Source: Phymorhynchus buccinoides (Eukaryota; Mollusca; Gastropoda; Neogastropoda; Raphitomidae). Taken from it: DNA of 64,000 nucleotides. Position 1 is the stretch's first letter, and each line of letters begins with the position of its first letter. The notes under the pieces were generated by a model. The model saw only the letters and a program-made list of their open reading frames with translations, did no database searches and had not been told where the DNA came from. This document shows, one piece after another, positions 10,942 through 21,373 of the stretch. Where the stretch lies: the NCBI GenBank assembly GCA_017654935.2, contig CM065713.1:16987945-17051944 (forward strand), read 5' to 3'. The translations under genes and the position numbers were made by a program.

Positions 10942-11520
10942 CAACATTTAGGCACCTACTTTTCTCAAAATGACAAAACCTAAGTCTGTGCGGAGCTTAC
11001 AATTGCTTTCATGACATCCCGTGCGGAGCACTGGTTTTGCTATAAAAAAATTATTCAATAATGTACAGCTAGCCAGTTCTTCTTCTTCTTCTTCTTCTTC
11101 TTCTTCTTCGGACAGGTTCCTATCAATTATGAACGCAGATGCTTCATGCTGCCGTGCGGAGCATGGGTTTATCTAGTAATATTATATTGATTTGTAGGCT
11201 TGTATTGTTATAACATGCCTTCTTTTATTTGTTTGTTCTTCAATTAGATGAATTTGGCTTGATTAGAGAATGGAAATTATAAACTTTTGTTGTCAGAACA
11301 TAAAATTTTAAATAATTGATTGTGACTGACACCCTGAAGATTTGTACTTGAAAGAAAATGATTATCCCCCCCCCCCCCCCCCCCCTCTTTTGTCTAATAA
11401 TAATATTACTAGTTACTTGATTGTTTTTAAGGGGGGGGGGGGAGCATCAGTCTAATTTTAAACTAGTTGGAGACGTGTCTTTTTGATATGTACATATAGG
11501 TTGTAGAAGCGAAAATTTAC
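10937..11520. other. Intergenic with (TTC)n, polyC and polyG tracts
   Basis: (TTC)n at about 11079-11109, polyC at about 11367-11385, polyG at about 11431-11443. The phrase CCGTGCGGAGCA(C/T)GG occurs twice (11019 and 11153). No gene. Confidence 0.6.
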
Positions 11521-11596
11521 ATGAATAGGAGAGAGAGGGAGAGAGGGAGGGAGGGGGAAGGGAGAGAGAAAGAGATGGAGAAAGAGAGAGAGAGTT
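11521..11596. repeat. GA-rich degenerate microsatellite
   Basis: Interrupted GA/GGGA run; open frame RERER is artefactual. 11597-11848 holds only AT-rich sequence and a short (CACT)n at 11783-11803. Confidence 0.85.
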
Positions 11597-11848
11597 TAAA
11601 TGTATGTTCCTGGATGTGTATTTCTATTTGTGAGTGTATGTATTTTCTATGTATATTTGTAGTAATGTTATGCTACATTATTTATGTTTGCATGTTTGCT
11701 TAAAAATGGAGAAAAAAACTCTTGGTAATCACTACTTATTATTATATCAAATTTCCAACCTTCTCATTTCAGCATGATTACACACTCACTCACTCATTCA
11801 CTCTTTCAAATCAGTAACACAAAGAAACACTTTAGATTTTAAATGTAA

Positions 11849-11930
11849 CTAGCGCAACGCCCCGTACTGGTAACGCCTAGTACAGGTAACGCCAAGTACC
11901 GGTAACGCTGAGTACCAGTTTCGCCGGGTC
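11849..11930. repeat. GGTAACGC minisatellite, short second locus
   Basis: Four units of the motif seen at 84-435 (AGTACTGGTAACGCC and variants), starting with the same CTAGCGCAACGC phrase found at 84. Confidence 0.8.
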
Positions 11931-11954
11931 CACAAAATATTATATTTTTATTTT

Positions 11955-12600
11955 TGTGGCTGAAAACCCAATTTTTAGACCCCTACCACTTTCAAGGCCT
12001 ACCGATCTCCATGACCTTGACCTTGACCTTGATCAGTATGCAATGATCGGAACAAACATATGCCAAAGTACCTACATGTCCCTAAGACCAATGGTGAAGT
12101 CCCTAAGACCAAGGGTGTGGACGTTACAGCCCCTTAAAGATTTTCGGTTGTGAAGGTCATACGCCAAGGTCAAGGTCATGACGGTGATAATTTATGTGTG
12201 GACGCCTTCCTCTCATGGTGACACGCCACCACACAAAATTGGAAACGATTCAGTGAAGCGGTTCGGAAGATATGCGTGGGGCAGAAAACCCCAATTATTA
12301 GACCCATACCACTTTCAAGGCATACCGATCTCCCTGACCTTGACGTTGACCTTCATTGGTACGCCATCATCAGAACGGCCATAAGCAAAAGTACCTCCAT
12401 GCCAAGTTTCATGACTCCAGGACCTGCGGTGTGGAAGCTATGGCCCCTTAACGATTTGGGGTTTTCAAGGTTATACACCAAGGTCAAGGTCAGAGCGGCG
12501 AAAAGTTTTGTGCGGATGCCTTCCTCTCATAGGGACACACCATCACACAAAATTTGAAGTGATTCAGTCAAGCGGTTCATGAGATCCTTAGGACAGACAG
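11955..12600 (-). repeat. NR1 repeat, inverted, about two units
   Basis: Reverse-oriented copy of the 2345-3345 repeat. AAGGTCAAGGTCA occurs at about 12165 and 12479 (spacing about 314 bp), with opposed GACCTTGACCTTGACCTTG at about 12012. CACACAAAATTTGAAGTGATT and CAAGCGGTT close the second unit. No gene. Confidence 0.8.
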
Positions 12601-12715
12601 AAAAGAACAAACAAACAAACAAAAAAAGGAAACAAACCTGAACGAAAACTTACTCCTTTGCGATCGTAGATTGGCAAAGGACAAAAACAGAAAAAAGAAC
12701 TGAAAGCCAACTTAG

Positions 12716-12845
12716 TTCGGCCTTTCGGCATGTGGGGCATTTGTAAATACAAAGATTGTGGGAACAATACTGGAGGCAATGCCTGGAGGCAGTGCTAAAC
12801 CAGTAAAGTCCTGATTTTTTAATAATACAGATACGTGTAGTGTCA
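12716..12845 (+). mobile_element. SINE-like element S1, copy 2, truncated
   Basis: Matches S1 from TTCGGCCTTTCGGCATGTGG through TTTGTAAATACAAAGATTG, GGGAACAATACTGGAGGC and CCAGTAAAGTCCTGA to ACAGATACGTGTAG, then diverges. It lacks the first ~30 bp and the GGTAACCACGCCTC 3' part. Confidence 0.7.
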
Positions 12846-12861
12846 TCCCCTTGTAATCTCC

Positions 12862-13052
12862 ACTGCCCCCCCCCCCCCCCCCCCCCACCATCCCTCCGCC
12901 CACCCACCCCCCCCCTACCCCCACCCACCCCCTACCCCATCCCACCCACCCCCTACCCCATCCACCCACCCCCTACCCCACCCATAACCAGCTGGCTGAC
13001 CTACTCGTCACCCCAGCACGTGTGAACCATGGTCTCATGCCCACAGCAGCAG

Positions 13053-13085
<33 letters not shown>
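12862..13085. repeat. PolyC and (CCCCACCCA)-type tracts
   Basis: PolyC at about 12866-12886 and 13050-13085, with a CCACCCCCTACCCCA-like ~22-bp degenerate tandem between them. Proline-rich frames are artefacts. Confidence 0.9.
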
Positions 13086-13139
13086 TTTAATAACAGCACG
13101 TTTGGACAGATGTCGTTTCGCCTAGTAAGCGAAACTGTA

Positions 13140-13495
13140 AATTGGTGCATATCGCGCAAATTTCCTGCCATGCTTTGCCCGGGTCATAGCAAGCCTGACA
13201 GCAAATTTGAGGCGATTCGGTTAAGAAACGGCGGAGTTATTCGTGAAAAGGTGAAGCGGCATCTAGCGCGCGTTTCTGAACCGATTCGCTTCCGGTTTGG
13301 CACACGGATAGTCCCCGGCCCCAGTCATCTTCCTGCCAAATTCGAAGGCAATCGGCCCAGAAATGCCCCGTTAGGGCTCACAGCAAATTTGAAGCGATTC
13401 GGTCGAAAAACGGCGGAGTTATAAGGCCCGTTTTGTGTTTCACACACACGGACGGACACTTGGCTTTTTACTATATGATGATGATGATGTATTGT
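13140..13495 (+). repeat. Interspersed repeat R1, copy 2
   Basis: Same landmarks and order as 540-985, ending in ACTATATGATGATGATGATG. It lacks the ~97-bp block present in copy 1 between GAAATGCC and CCCGTTAGGGCTC. The 131-codon frame from 13029 runs from polyC into this repeat and is not a gene. Confidence 0.75.
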
Positions 13496-14253
<758 letters not shown>

Positions 14254-14264
14254 AATGGTACAGA

Positions 14265-14365
14265 CGACATTTGGTTTTCTCCCCTACCACAAGAAGCTCG
14301 TCAAGAGTTTTGGTTTTGGTTTTGTTTGTCAGACAGACAAGAAAAAACCCTTTACTTTTCAACCA
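14265..14365 (+). repeat. Inverted repeat P1, left arm
   Basis: ACGACATTTGGTTTTCTCCC, CTACCACAAGAAGCTCGTCA, AGAGTTTTGGTTTTGG and TTTGTCAGACAGACAAGAAA align with the minus strand of 14868-14975. A partial third copy reads on the minus strand at about 15200-15255. Confidence 0.7.
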
Positions 14366-14500
14366 ATAAACAACAAACAAGTATGATAACTATTACTAAC
14401 AACTCTACTATCAACCAATAAACAAGAATGGTGACTATTAACAACAACTTTACTTTTTAACCAATAATTATAAACAACAAATAAGAATGATGTGACCATC
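14352..14500 (+). repeat. Degenerate ~50-bp tandem repeat, three units
   Basis: Three units built on CAACCAATAAACAACAAACAAG...ATGATAACTATTA...CTTTAC with indels. Each includes AACCAAT. Confidence 0.65.
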
Positions 14501-14867
14501 ACCCTCGACTGGTCCACCACACGGGGTGGGGTGCACCATACCATGTAGGCCTACATGACTTTCACAGAAAATATATCACGTAATAATAATTCGAAACATT
14601 GACACACACAAAATCTCTTCTGGCGAAGCTAAAAATCAACAAACAATTCAAGATGGCGTTTTACTACCTCAAGAACTAAATTAACTGAAGTCCAGCAGAA
14701 GATACCAAACCAAAATGGCGCGGGATTCGTTCACACCACACCCGCTCCAAATCTCGCCCCTTCTCGTCCCCAAAACAGCACAACACGGCGCTTCCCCAGT
14801 TAGTCGCTGCTTTCTCTTGCCGACTGGCTAGATAAATGCAAATGTATACACTGTAGGCCATAAATAC

Positions 14868-15255
14868 ACAACCCCCTTTTTTCTCTTGTCTCTCTCTGAC
14901 AAACAAAACCAAAACTCCTGACGTGCCTCTTGTGGTAGGGCAGAAAGCAAAATGTCTGTAATTTGCAGGCCACGGAAGTTCGGAGGTCGGGGGAGGTTTT
15001 GCGGACATTACGTACATCCAAAGCTAGATTAGGAAAAACATGAAGAAAAAACACACATGCACAATACAGAAAAAAGAAGAAAATAAAAACTATTTTATTT
15101 TGGAAGAAACAAATATGCTTTAAAAAAAAACAACCGTATTTGCAGTTAATAAAGCCCTTTCCGTTTGAAAGGCCAAAGTTGAAACACACGCGCGCGCGCA
15201 CAAAACCAAAACCACAATTTACCTTCAGTTCCTCAGAAAAATGTCTGCAATTCAG
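14868..15255 (-). repeat. Inverted repeat P1, right arm plus partial third copy
   Basis: Minus-strand match to 14265-14365 (CTACCACAAGAGGCACGTCA, GGAGTTTTGGTTTTGTTTGTC). At 15200-15255 the phrase TGCAGACATTTTTCTG...GGTTTTGGTTTTGT repeats part of it. Between the arms lie two ATGGCG words (AAGATGGCG 14651, AAATGGCG 14713); no gene was recognised. Confidence 0.6.
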
Positions 15256-15447
15256 TTTGCTTACGTCAACCATGTACTGGTTAGTGGCTGAAACTGAAAG
15301 CCACGTACTTTAGTCTTCATGGCGCATGCCCAGAACTGACAGCGCGTGAGGGGTGTGCTGGTGATGGGGGAGGGGTAGATGAGAGGAGATAATGAGACAG
15401 GATGAGATAAGGGTGGAGCGAGCACGAGCGCTCGCGCGGGTTCTTTA

Positions 15448-15526
15448 GTCACGTGATGTTGAGTGTTCTTGGAAGGGGGAAAGCCAATCACAAGCCAGCG
15501 GTGGTCTTTATAGAACCGTATGGCGG
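15448..15526 (+). promoter_or_regulatory. Promoter-like motif cluster (E-box, CCAAT, TATA-like, ATGGCGG)
   Basis: Within a GC-richer island, TCACGTGA (15449-15456), CCAATCA (15484-15490), TTTATAG (15507-15513) and ATGGCGG (15520-15526) occur in the usual 5'-to-3' promoter order. Upstream is a GAGCGCTCGC palindrome. No convincing downstream coding exon is visible before the (TC)n tract, so this is suggestive only. Confidence 0.3.
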
Positions 15527-15687
15527 GGGAGAGAGAGAAAGCCCCACATGGTCGAAAGGACGAAGAGGGCGTAAAGCCTTAATAAAATAAAAATTAAAAA
15601 AGAGAAAGCAGAGCGACGGGAGGGAGAGGGGGGAGAGGAGAAAGGCAGAGAAGATGGAAAGACTAGGGTAGGCCAAGAAAAGGCTGG

Positions 15688-15689
<2 letters not shown>

Positions 15690-15729
<40 letters not shown>
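15690..15729. repeat. (TC)n microsatellite
   Basis: About 20 TC units. Confidence 0.95.
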
Positions 15730-15731
<2 letters not shown>

Positions 15732-16020
15732 CCTTGTAGGACACTAGGACCTATTACAACAAATTTATCTTTTTAGCATTCCACCTATCAGCGTCAACGT
15801 CGTGCATCAGCCCCAGAATAAGACTTGTCAAAAGTGACCCCCGGACAAATTAATCAATCAATAAACAAAATAGAGAGCCCCCATCCCCCCAAACTACTAT
15901 TAACGTAATTAAGGCCGCCTACAGTACCTATTCACCTAGCCCAGAGCACGAAAGGGATAGAGGAGCAGACCCAGGAACTTAATCAAAAATGTGTGTGGAC
16001 AATTTCATAAATGTTTGACG
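15730..16020. other. No feature recognised
   Basis: Unique-looking sequence up to the polyG tract at 16020-16044. Confidence 0.5.
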
Positions 16021-16045
16021 GGGGGGGGGGGGGGGGGGGGGGGGA

Positions 16046-16290
16046 TTCGTACAAATAGTTCCCCCACCTGGAAGTTTTGTGCTTGTAACTTCCTCTAATC
16101 TGACTCTCTCTTTGACTCTGCCTTTTTCATTACTTTGTGTCATCTACTATCTCTAAGACTTTTTGGCCCATTCTCCTGTCTTTTTTTCGAAAAAAATCTT
16201 CCATATAGTTTTCTCCTTTGAGCTCCTCCGAAATCGGAATGTGTCAGCTGAATGCAGCGAAGACACCAGTGAACCCTGGACCCGAAACTC
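16046..16290 (+). repeat. Interspersed repeat R2, copy 1
   Basis: Colinear with 53395-53650: ATAGTTCCCCCACCT, GTGCTTGTAACTTCCTCTAA, CCCATTCTCCTG, GAAATCGGAATGTGTC and GCAGCGAAGAC(A)CCAGTGAA. About 240 bp. Preceded by polyG. No open frame. Class unknown. Confidence 0.7.
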
Positions 16291-16466
16291 CCTTCGGCCG
16301 AGAGAGTGGAGATGAGTCTGCTATCATACCTGGAAGTCATAGTCTGACACGACTGACTTACCACGCCGCGCGCGCGCTCACACACACACACACACACACG
16401 CGCGCGCCAAATAACAAAAGAAAAAAGTGCCCGTACTGATAGTTGACAAGAGGGGGTCTTCTTATA

Positions 16467-16976
16467 GGTGTCCCCTGACGGAGGAGTTGTTGCCAGAAAC
16501 ACGTCGAGATCACCAGAAAGACAGCCTTTTCAAGATCAGAACACTCACTTTGCTCTGGTTTCCTATAAATCAAACCGTCAAAACGGCGATTCCTCCTTGG
16601 CGGAGATGCCGGAGAGAGAAGCCATTTTGGATGGGATGGGTGGAGGTTGAAGCTTTTTCTTTTTTGTAGTGCAGTAAAAAAAAAAATCGAGCTATTTCCT
16701 TTGTTGTGAGCAAAACTCGTATTTGAACTGTATAAAATTTTTAAAATAATAAATAAAAAGGCTTGTATTGTGAAAATTTCATGCAAACGATTTTGTCTAT
16801 TAGGCGGCCATTGTAAAATAATGTGACTTCCAGCACCTCTGTCAAGGAGGAATCGCCGATTTGACAGTTTGAATTCTAGGAAACCAGGCAAAGTGAGTGT
16901 TGCGATCTCTGTAAAGGGTGTTTTCCTGGTGATCTTGAAGCGTTTCTTGCAAAAACTCATCCGTCAGGGTGCCCCT
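16467..16976. mobile_element. Inverted-repeat element with ~145-bp arms (MITE-like)
   Basis: Left arm 16467-16612 and right arm 16829-16976 are reverse complements with mismatches: CCTGACGGA(G/T)GAG, AGATCACCAG, ACACTCACTTTG, TGGTTTCCTA and GGCGATTCCTCCTTG appear in both. The ~215-bp loop is AT-rich. No transposase. The outer ends (GTCCCCTGACGG and AAGGGGCACCCTGACGG) differ by a small indel, so I could not fix termini or a target duplication. The 200-codon minus frame across it is not a recognised gene. Confidence 0.65.
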
Positions 16977-17129
16977 TTAAGCAATGACACCACGACCTAG
17001 GGAGTCTGGGCCTTGCATTGGTCGATAGCTCGCAGAAGAAAAACTCTCGAGCTCATTTGAATAGATAATGCGTGACGTCAGCCGGTGTGTAACTCCTCCC
17101 TTGGGTGTATGTGTGTAAGTGGGGGAAAA

Positions 17130-17169
17130 GGGGGGGGGGGGTAAAAGAACAGAAAAGCGAGAGAGAGGG

Positions 17170-17263
<94 letters not shown>

Positions 17264-17302
17264 CGCGCGCGTACCGACTTAAGCGTGTGTGTGATCGGAC
17301 TT

Positions 17303-17353
<51 letters not shown>

Positions 17354-17364
17354 CATTTGTGCGT
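17130..17364. repeat. Compound G/(GA)n/(TG)n microsatellite
   Basis: PolyG, GA run to about 17223, TG runs to 17355, with two CTTAAG-containing interruptions. A short (GTCG/GTCT)n follows at 17484-17522. Confidence 0.95.
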
Positions 17365-17529
17365 GTGTGCCGTAGGCTTAAATGCGTCCATGGTTGGTGT
17401 TCGACAAAGGTCATCCGAAATATTACCAGGCTATTCAAATTATGGGCGTTTGGGAGGGTGTTTTTGTTTGTGGCACTCACTTTGTCGGTCGGTTGGTCGG
17501 TCTGTCGGTCTGTCGGTCGGTCCAAAATT

Positions 17530-18066
17530 GTCGCACATATTGTAAAAGAGAAAGAAAAGTACAGACAGGAAAAAAATACTTGGGCATAAAGTAACATTTC
17601 AGTTGTCATATAGTCCTTAGGTATGGAAAGAATTGTATACTGAACAGAGCACATGAATCTTCATTTTAAAGCGTACAAAATAATAAAACATACGTAATAC
17701 AGACAGTGCAACAGACACGACGAGAATGCGGTGCTTCTTTCGATGAGCATAAGTAGGATAAATAGTTTTAAATGTTTTCCAAAAGATATAAAAAGTTACG
17801 AAATGGTGCAGAGATAACATTCTGGTTTACAGATTAAAATTATTGAAAAACCAGGTGAGGCGACTCAGTGTATGTAATGATTGGAGTGGTAAAAATAGAC
17901 CGCTGGGCTGCAGTCTAGTGGAGTGAAAGTGTTTAATCAAAAATTGTGTGTGTGAAGAGCATAATATAAATGCGCTCGGCGATGCCCTTGTTTGTAGTTC
18001 AAATAGTCGCGTGCCACAAACGATTGCGAATCCGCGCTTGTTTTTACATAGGCTTATTAAATGTTT
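17530..18066. other. No gene seen
   Basis: AT-rich. Phrase GCGCTCGGCGATGCCCTTGTTTG at 17971-17993 also occurs, with one change, at 3345-3366, suggesting a short shared repeat. Confidence 0.45.
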
Positions 18067-18475
18067 GTGAGTAATCGAGTGTGTTTGAATGTGTGCGTGT
18101 TGTGCGTGCGTCGATCTGTGCGTGTGTGCTTGTGCGTACTCGCGTGTGCGTGTGTGTTCGCATGCGCGTGTGTATGTGTTGTGCGTGCATGTTTGTCGGT
18201 GAGCAATTGACACGAATCGTGTCAATACTGTTGGTTATTTTAAGCAGTGTCTCCCTCTTGTATCCAGCGTCCCATTGTTTTCTTGCCAGCCATCTTTTTG
18301 TCTGTCTGCATGCATGCCTGATTGTCTGTCTATCCGTCTGTCTGTCTTTCTGTCTTAACATGTTTAATACGTTATCTTTTCATCTAATATTATTGTTCTT
18401 AGGTTTAAGCTATCAATCTATCTGTTTCTATCTGTTTGTCTGTCTATCTGTCTGTCTTTATAAAATGGCTTAGTA
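18067..18475. repeat. GT-rich and (TGTC/TATC)n tracts
   Basis: Degenerate GTGTGC run (18078-18195) and (TCTG)/(TCTA)n runs at 18297-18358 and 18413-18460. Confidence 0.8.
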
Positions 18476-18930
18476 TGAGCTTAACCCGAGACATTCAATG
18501 TTACCTGTTATATCAAATCGTTGTTCTAAAGTTTTAAGCCAGCAGTCAGACACCTTTGTCTGTTGCTTGCATTACAAGAACAAATGTGAAAAAGAATACA
18601 TACAAATGTTTTTATCTACACAAGATAAACCTGATTTTAGGTTCATGCAACAGGCCATAGTGTAAAAAAGAAGTGTGCAAAATTTGAAGTCTTTATCTCA
18701 ATTAGTTCTTGAAATATCATTTGCAAACCACATTACATGAACGTTCTGTATTTTCGACTCTAAACACATCTAATAAAAACTTTTTCCCCTTCTACATCAA
18801 TTTCAATGTATTTTCTCAATATAAAGCCAGTCACATAAAAAAAAGCCATATAACAAAAATGACAAAAAGTGCATCGGGTTAGGTGGTACTAGTAGGGCCT
18901 ACCTTAAGCTTTTAGGCTGTCAACCAGATA
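18476..18930. other. No gene; one NR1-like phrase
   Basis: Nothing coding. At about 18667 the phrase GCAAAATTTGAAGTC...TTAGTTCTTGAAATAT resembles the ~45-bp phrase shared by NR1 and R1. Confidence 0.45.
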
Positions 18931-19159
18931 TTATTTATGCCTGTCTGTCTATCTATCTGTCTATCTAGCATTCACCCAACTTTCTGTCTGTCTGTCTGTC
19001 CTCATAAAAACGCAGGATATCGTGAGTTTAAACCAAACTATTCAATTTGCTATCTTTTGTCTAATATTGTTTTAAGGCCTACGCTAGACACCTGTCAACC
19101 TGTCTGTCTACATACAAAGTATGAAATACTAATTACGATGAAACATGTTCAGTCTCTCC

Positions 19160-19222
<63 letters not shown>

Positions 19223-19232
19223 CGTCCCTCTC
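18931..19232. repeat. (TCTG/TATC)n and (CT)n tracts
   Basis: CTGT/CTAT runs at 18940-19000 and 19100-19116; (CT)n at about 19154-19222. Confidence 0.9.
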
Positions 19233-19359
19233 TTACATAGTAGAAACAAATGCCCATAAATAAACAAAACTGCACGGAATGATCGAGAGAAAGAAAAACA
19301 GACAGACAGGCAGAGACAGACACACTGGCGGACATTCATACAGACAGACAAAATGACTG

Positions 19360-19523
19360 ACCAACAGAGACACACCCCAAAAACACACACCAAAAAACCA
19401 CCCCAAACAAACAAACAAACAAAACAACATAAAAACCATGCAAAACACACACACACGCATATACACACACACACGTACGCACGCGCACACACACACACAC
19501 ACACACACGTGCGCGCGCGCGCG

Positions 19524-19564
<41 letters not shown>
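19360..19564. repeat. (AC)n with (CG) interruptions
   Basis: AC/CAAA-rich from 19360, becoming clean AC runs with a CGCGCGCGCG core at 19511-19522. Confidence 0.9.
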
Positions 19565-19567
<3 letters not shown>

Positions 19568-19788
19568 GCTAGGCGGTATCATGATACATGGTGGTCTGTT
19601 CATGACACGGTCTACTACGTTTGCATTCAGCTCACGCCATACAAATTTTTAAAAAAAGCTATCAAAAATCATAAAGGCATATTCGTTTGTTTAAAGAAAA
19701 AAACTGCAAAAACAAATACTATAAATAATATAAGGCTATAAGCTTTGTCCAAAAGACGTTGATTTCTGACGGCTTAAACAATGAGAGG

Positions 19789-19959
<171 letters not shown>

Positions 19960-20065
19960 AATGACAAAATGATTTATCGCGTTTAACTTTACAAAGCCAC
20001 GAAAGCATGGGGAAGGACAGAAAACAAAATCATTATTCGAATCCGAAAGTCCATATATATATATC

Positions 20066-20822
20066 CCAATGGGGGGGGGGATAGACAATGCCTATGCAAT
20101 GCCAATGCCCTTGTACGTTTATATATATATATCAAACTATATATATAAGAGGAAAGTTTAATGGTGTGGTTGTTTTTTCTTCTTCAATTTTTGTACGTTT
20201 ATATCATACTTCGAAGAAGGAAAGCGCATCAGTCTACCTGATCCAGGCACACCTCTCTACATTCCTCCTCACCGGGAGTATGTTGGTGTTTACTACGATT
20301 TCTATGACCTCCCCTTTTGAATCCTTCACTGGATCCTTCAACATGGCATCCCATCTCTTCTACTCTCTTCGAGGGATTGTAATTTTAGAACATTATTATT
20401 TTTGTTATTTTACACAAGATTTTTATCATTTCTTTTTAATTAAGTGCTGGTTTGCTTTTATTGTGGACTTTCAATCTGGTGCAAAGAGGACAACCTTTCT
20501 CTTGGAGAAAGTCTTCTAGCTCAGTTTGAATGTTCACTGTGGACATTCTTGGCAGGCCGATATGCAGACTGAAGAGTATTTCTCAAAGACGAAACAGCTG
20601 TCTTTGCATAGGCATTGTCTATCTCCCCCATTGGGAGAAAAAGTAAATCAGCACATTATTTTCTTTTCAGAACACAGAACAAATCGCAAAGTTAAAATTA
20701 AATGTATTGAGTTTCTCTCTTAGGTTGGACACAAACAAAGTTATATTAAAGCAAACTATATATATGAGGAAAATTTAATGGTGTGGTTGTTTTTTCTTCT
20801 TCAATTTTTTTACGTTTATATA
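20066..20822. repeat. Nested inverted and direct repeats around ~550 bp
   Basis: A ~33-bp inverted repeat pairs CCCAATGGGG...GATAGACAATGCCTATGCA (20066-20100) with its complement at 20600-20636. A 72-bp direct repeat (20133-20204 and 20752-20822; AATGGTGTGGTTGTTTTTTC, TTCTTCAATTTTT, ACGTTTATAT) brackets 547 bp. The minus strand near 20575 reads LQSAYRPA by translation, a phrase common in L2-type reverse transcriptases, but only for a few codons. Composite mobile structure suspected; class unknown. Confidence 0.55.
20207..20320 (+). CDS. Coding-like 37-codon frame, possible terminal exon
   Basis: From TACTTC the frame reads YFEEGKRISLPDPGTPLYI, then PPHREYVGVYYDFYDLPF and a TGA stop at 20318-20320. 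Its composition is unlike the surrounding AT-rich sequence. A pyrimidine-rich stretch (20170-20190) and CGAAG/AAG precede it, as for a 3' splice site. I do not recognise the protein; a tail of a membrane or transposon protein is possible. It lies inside the repeat structure 20066-20822, so it may belong to a mobile element. Confidence 0.25.
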   Translation, partial: YFEEGKRISLPDPGTPLYIPPHREYVGVYYDFYDLPF

Positions 20823-20938
20823 TGGGTACATCAGTATATAAAAAAAAGGTGCCATAAGCTTGTTTTGTCCACACTGGCATAAAATATATATCATAATAAG
20901 CTTCAGACATTCTGCTTTTTAACATGCACAGTTTGAAG

Positions 20939-20960
20939 ATGACGTCACCAGTGACGTCAT
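20939..20960. promoter_or_regulatory. Paired TGACGTCA palindromes (CRE-like)
   Basis: Perfect TGACGTCA octamers at 20940-20947 and 20952-20959, four bases apart, forming a 22-bp near-palindrome. TGACGTCA is the canonical CREB/ATF site (established). No adjacent gene was found. Confidence 0.4.
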
Positions 20961-21299
20961 TTCTAAAGCCATGTTTGCAGCTGAGCCTGTAAAAAGTGCA
21001 TCTGGCAAAATAGAAAATTCATTTCTACATCTTTACCAGACGGAAACTTAAAGACGAATTGGCGAAAATCCATGCGAATTTGGATTCTGTTTATGGGTGA
21101 CTTTACGTGTCCTGCTGCATAATTTTTAAGTCGATCGAGCTTTTTGAAACTGGGAACATTGGCTTTGAAGATACTAGCTAGATAAGGTGATTATTGACAC
21201 TCAAAAACAAACAAACGTTTCTTTAGGTGAAAGGACTGGAAGCTGAAATTCAATTTATGTTTGTTACGAAATAAGCCACAGATGTACTGTATTAGTAGT

Positions 21300-21372
21300 A
21301 ATAATAATCATAATAAATCTGGACATATATAAAGCGCTCTACTCCCTTTGCAGGGAGCTCAGGGTGCTGTAC
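21300..21372 (-). mobile_element. L2-type LINE 3' end (remnant)
   Basis: Minus-strand orientation: GAGCTCCCTGCAAAGGGAG, TAGAGCGCTTTATATA, then an ATTATT-like tail (plus strand AGTAGTAATAATAATCATAA). This is the usual L2 3' terminus; no coding part remains. Confidence 0.7.
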
Positions 21373-21373
21373 A

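Noticed and set aside
13029..13424. 131-codon plus frame beginning in polyC
   Set aside because: Runs from a polyC tract into the R1 repeat; the other R1 copy (540-985) has no equivalent open frame.
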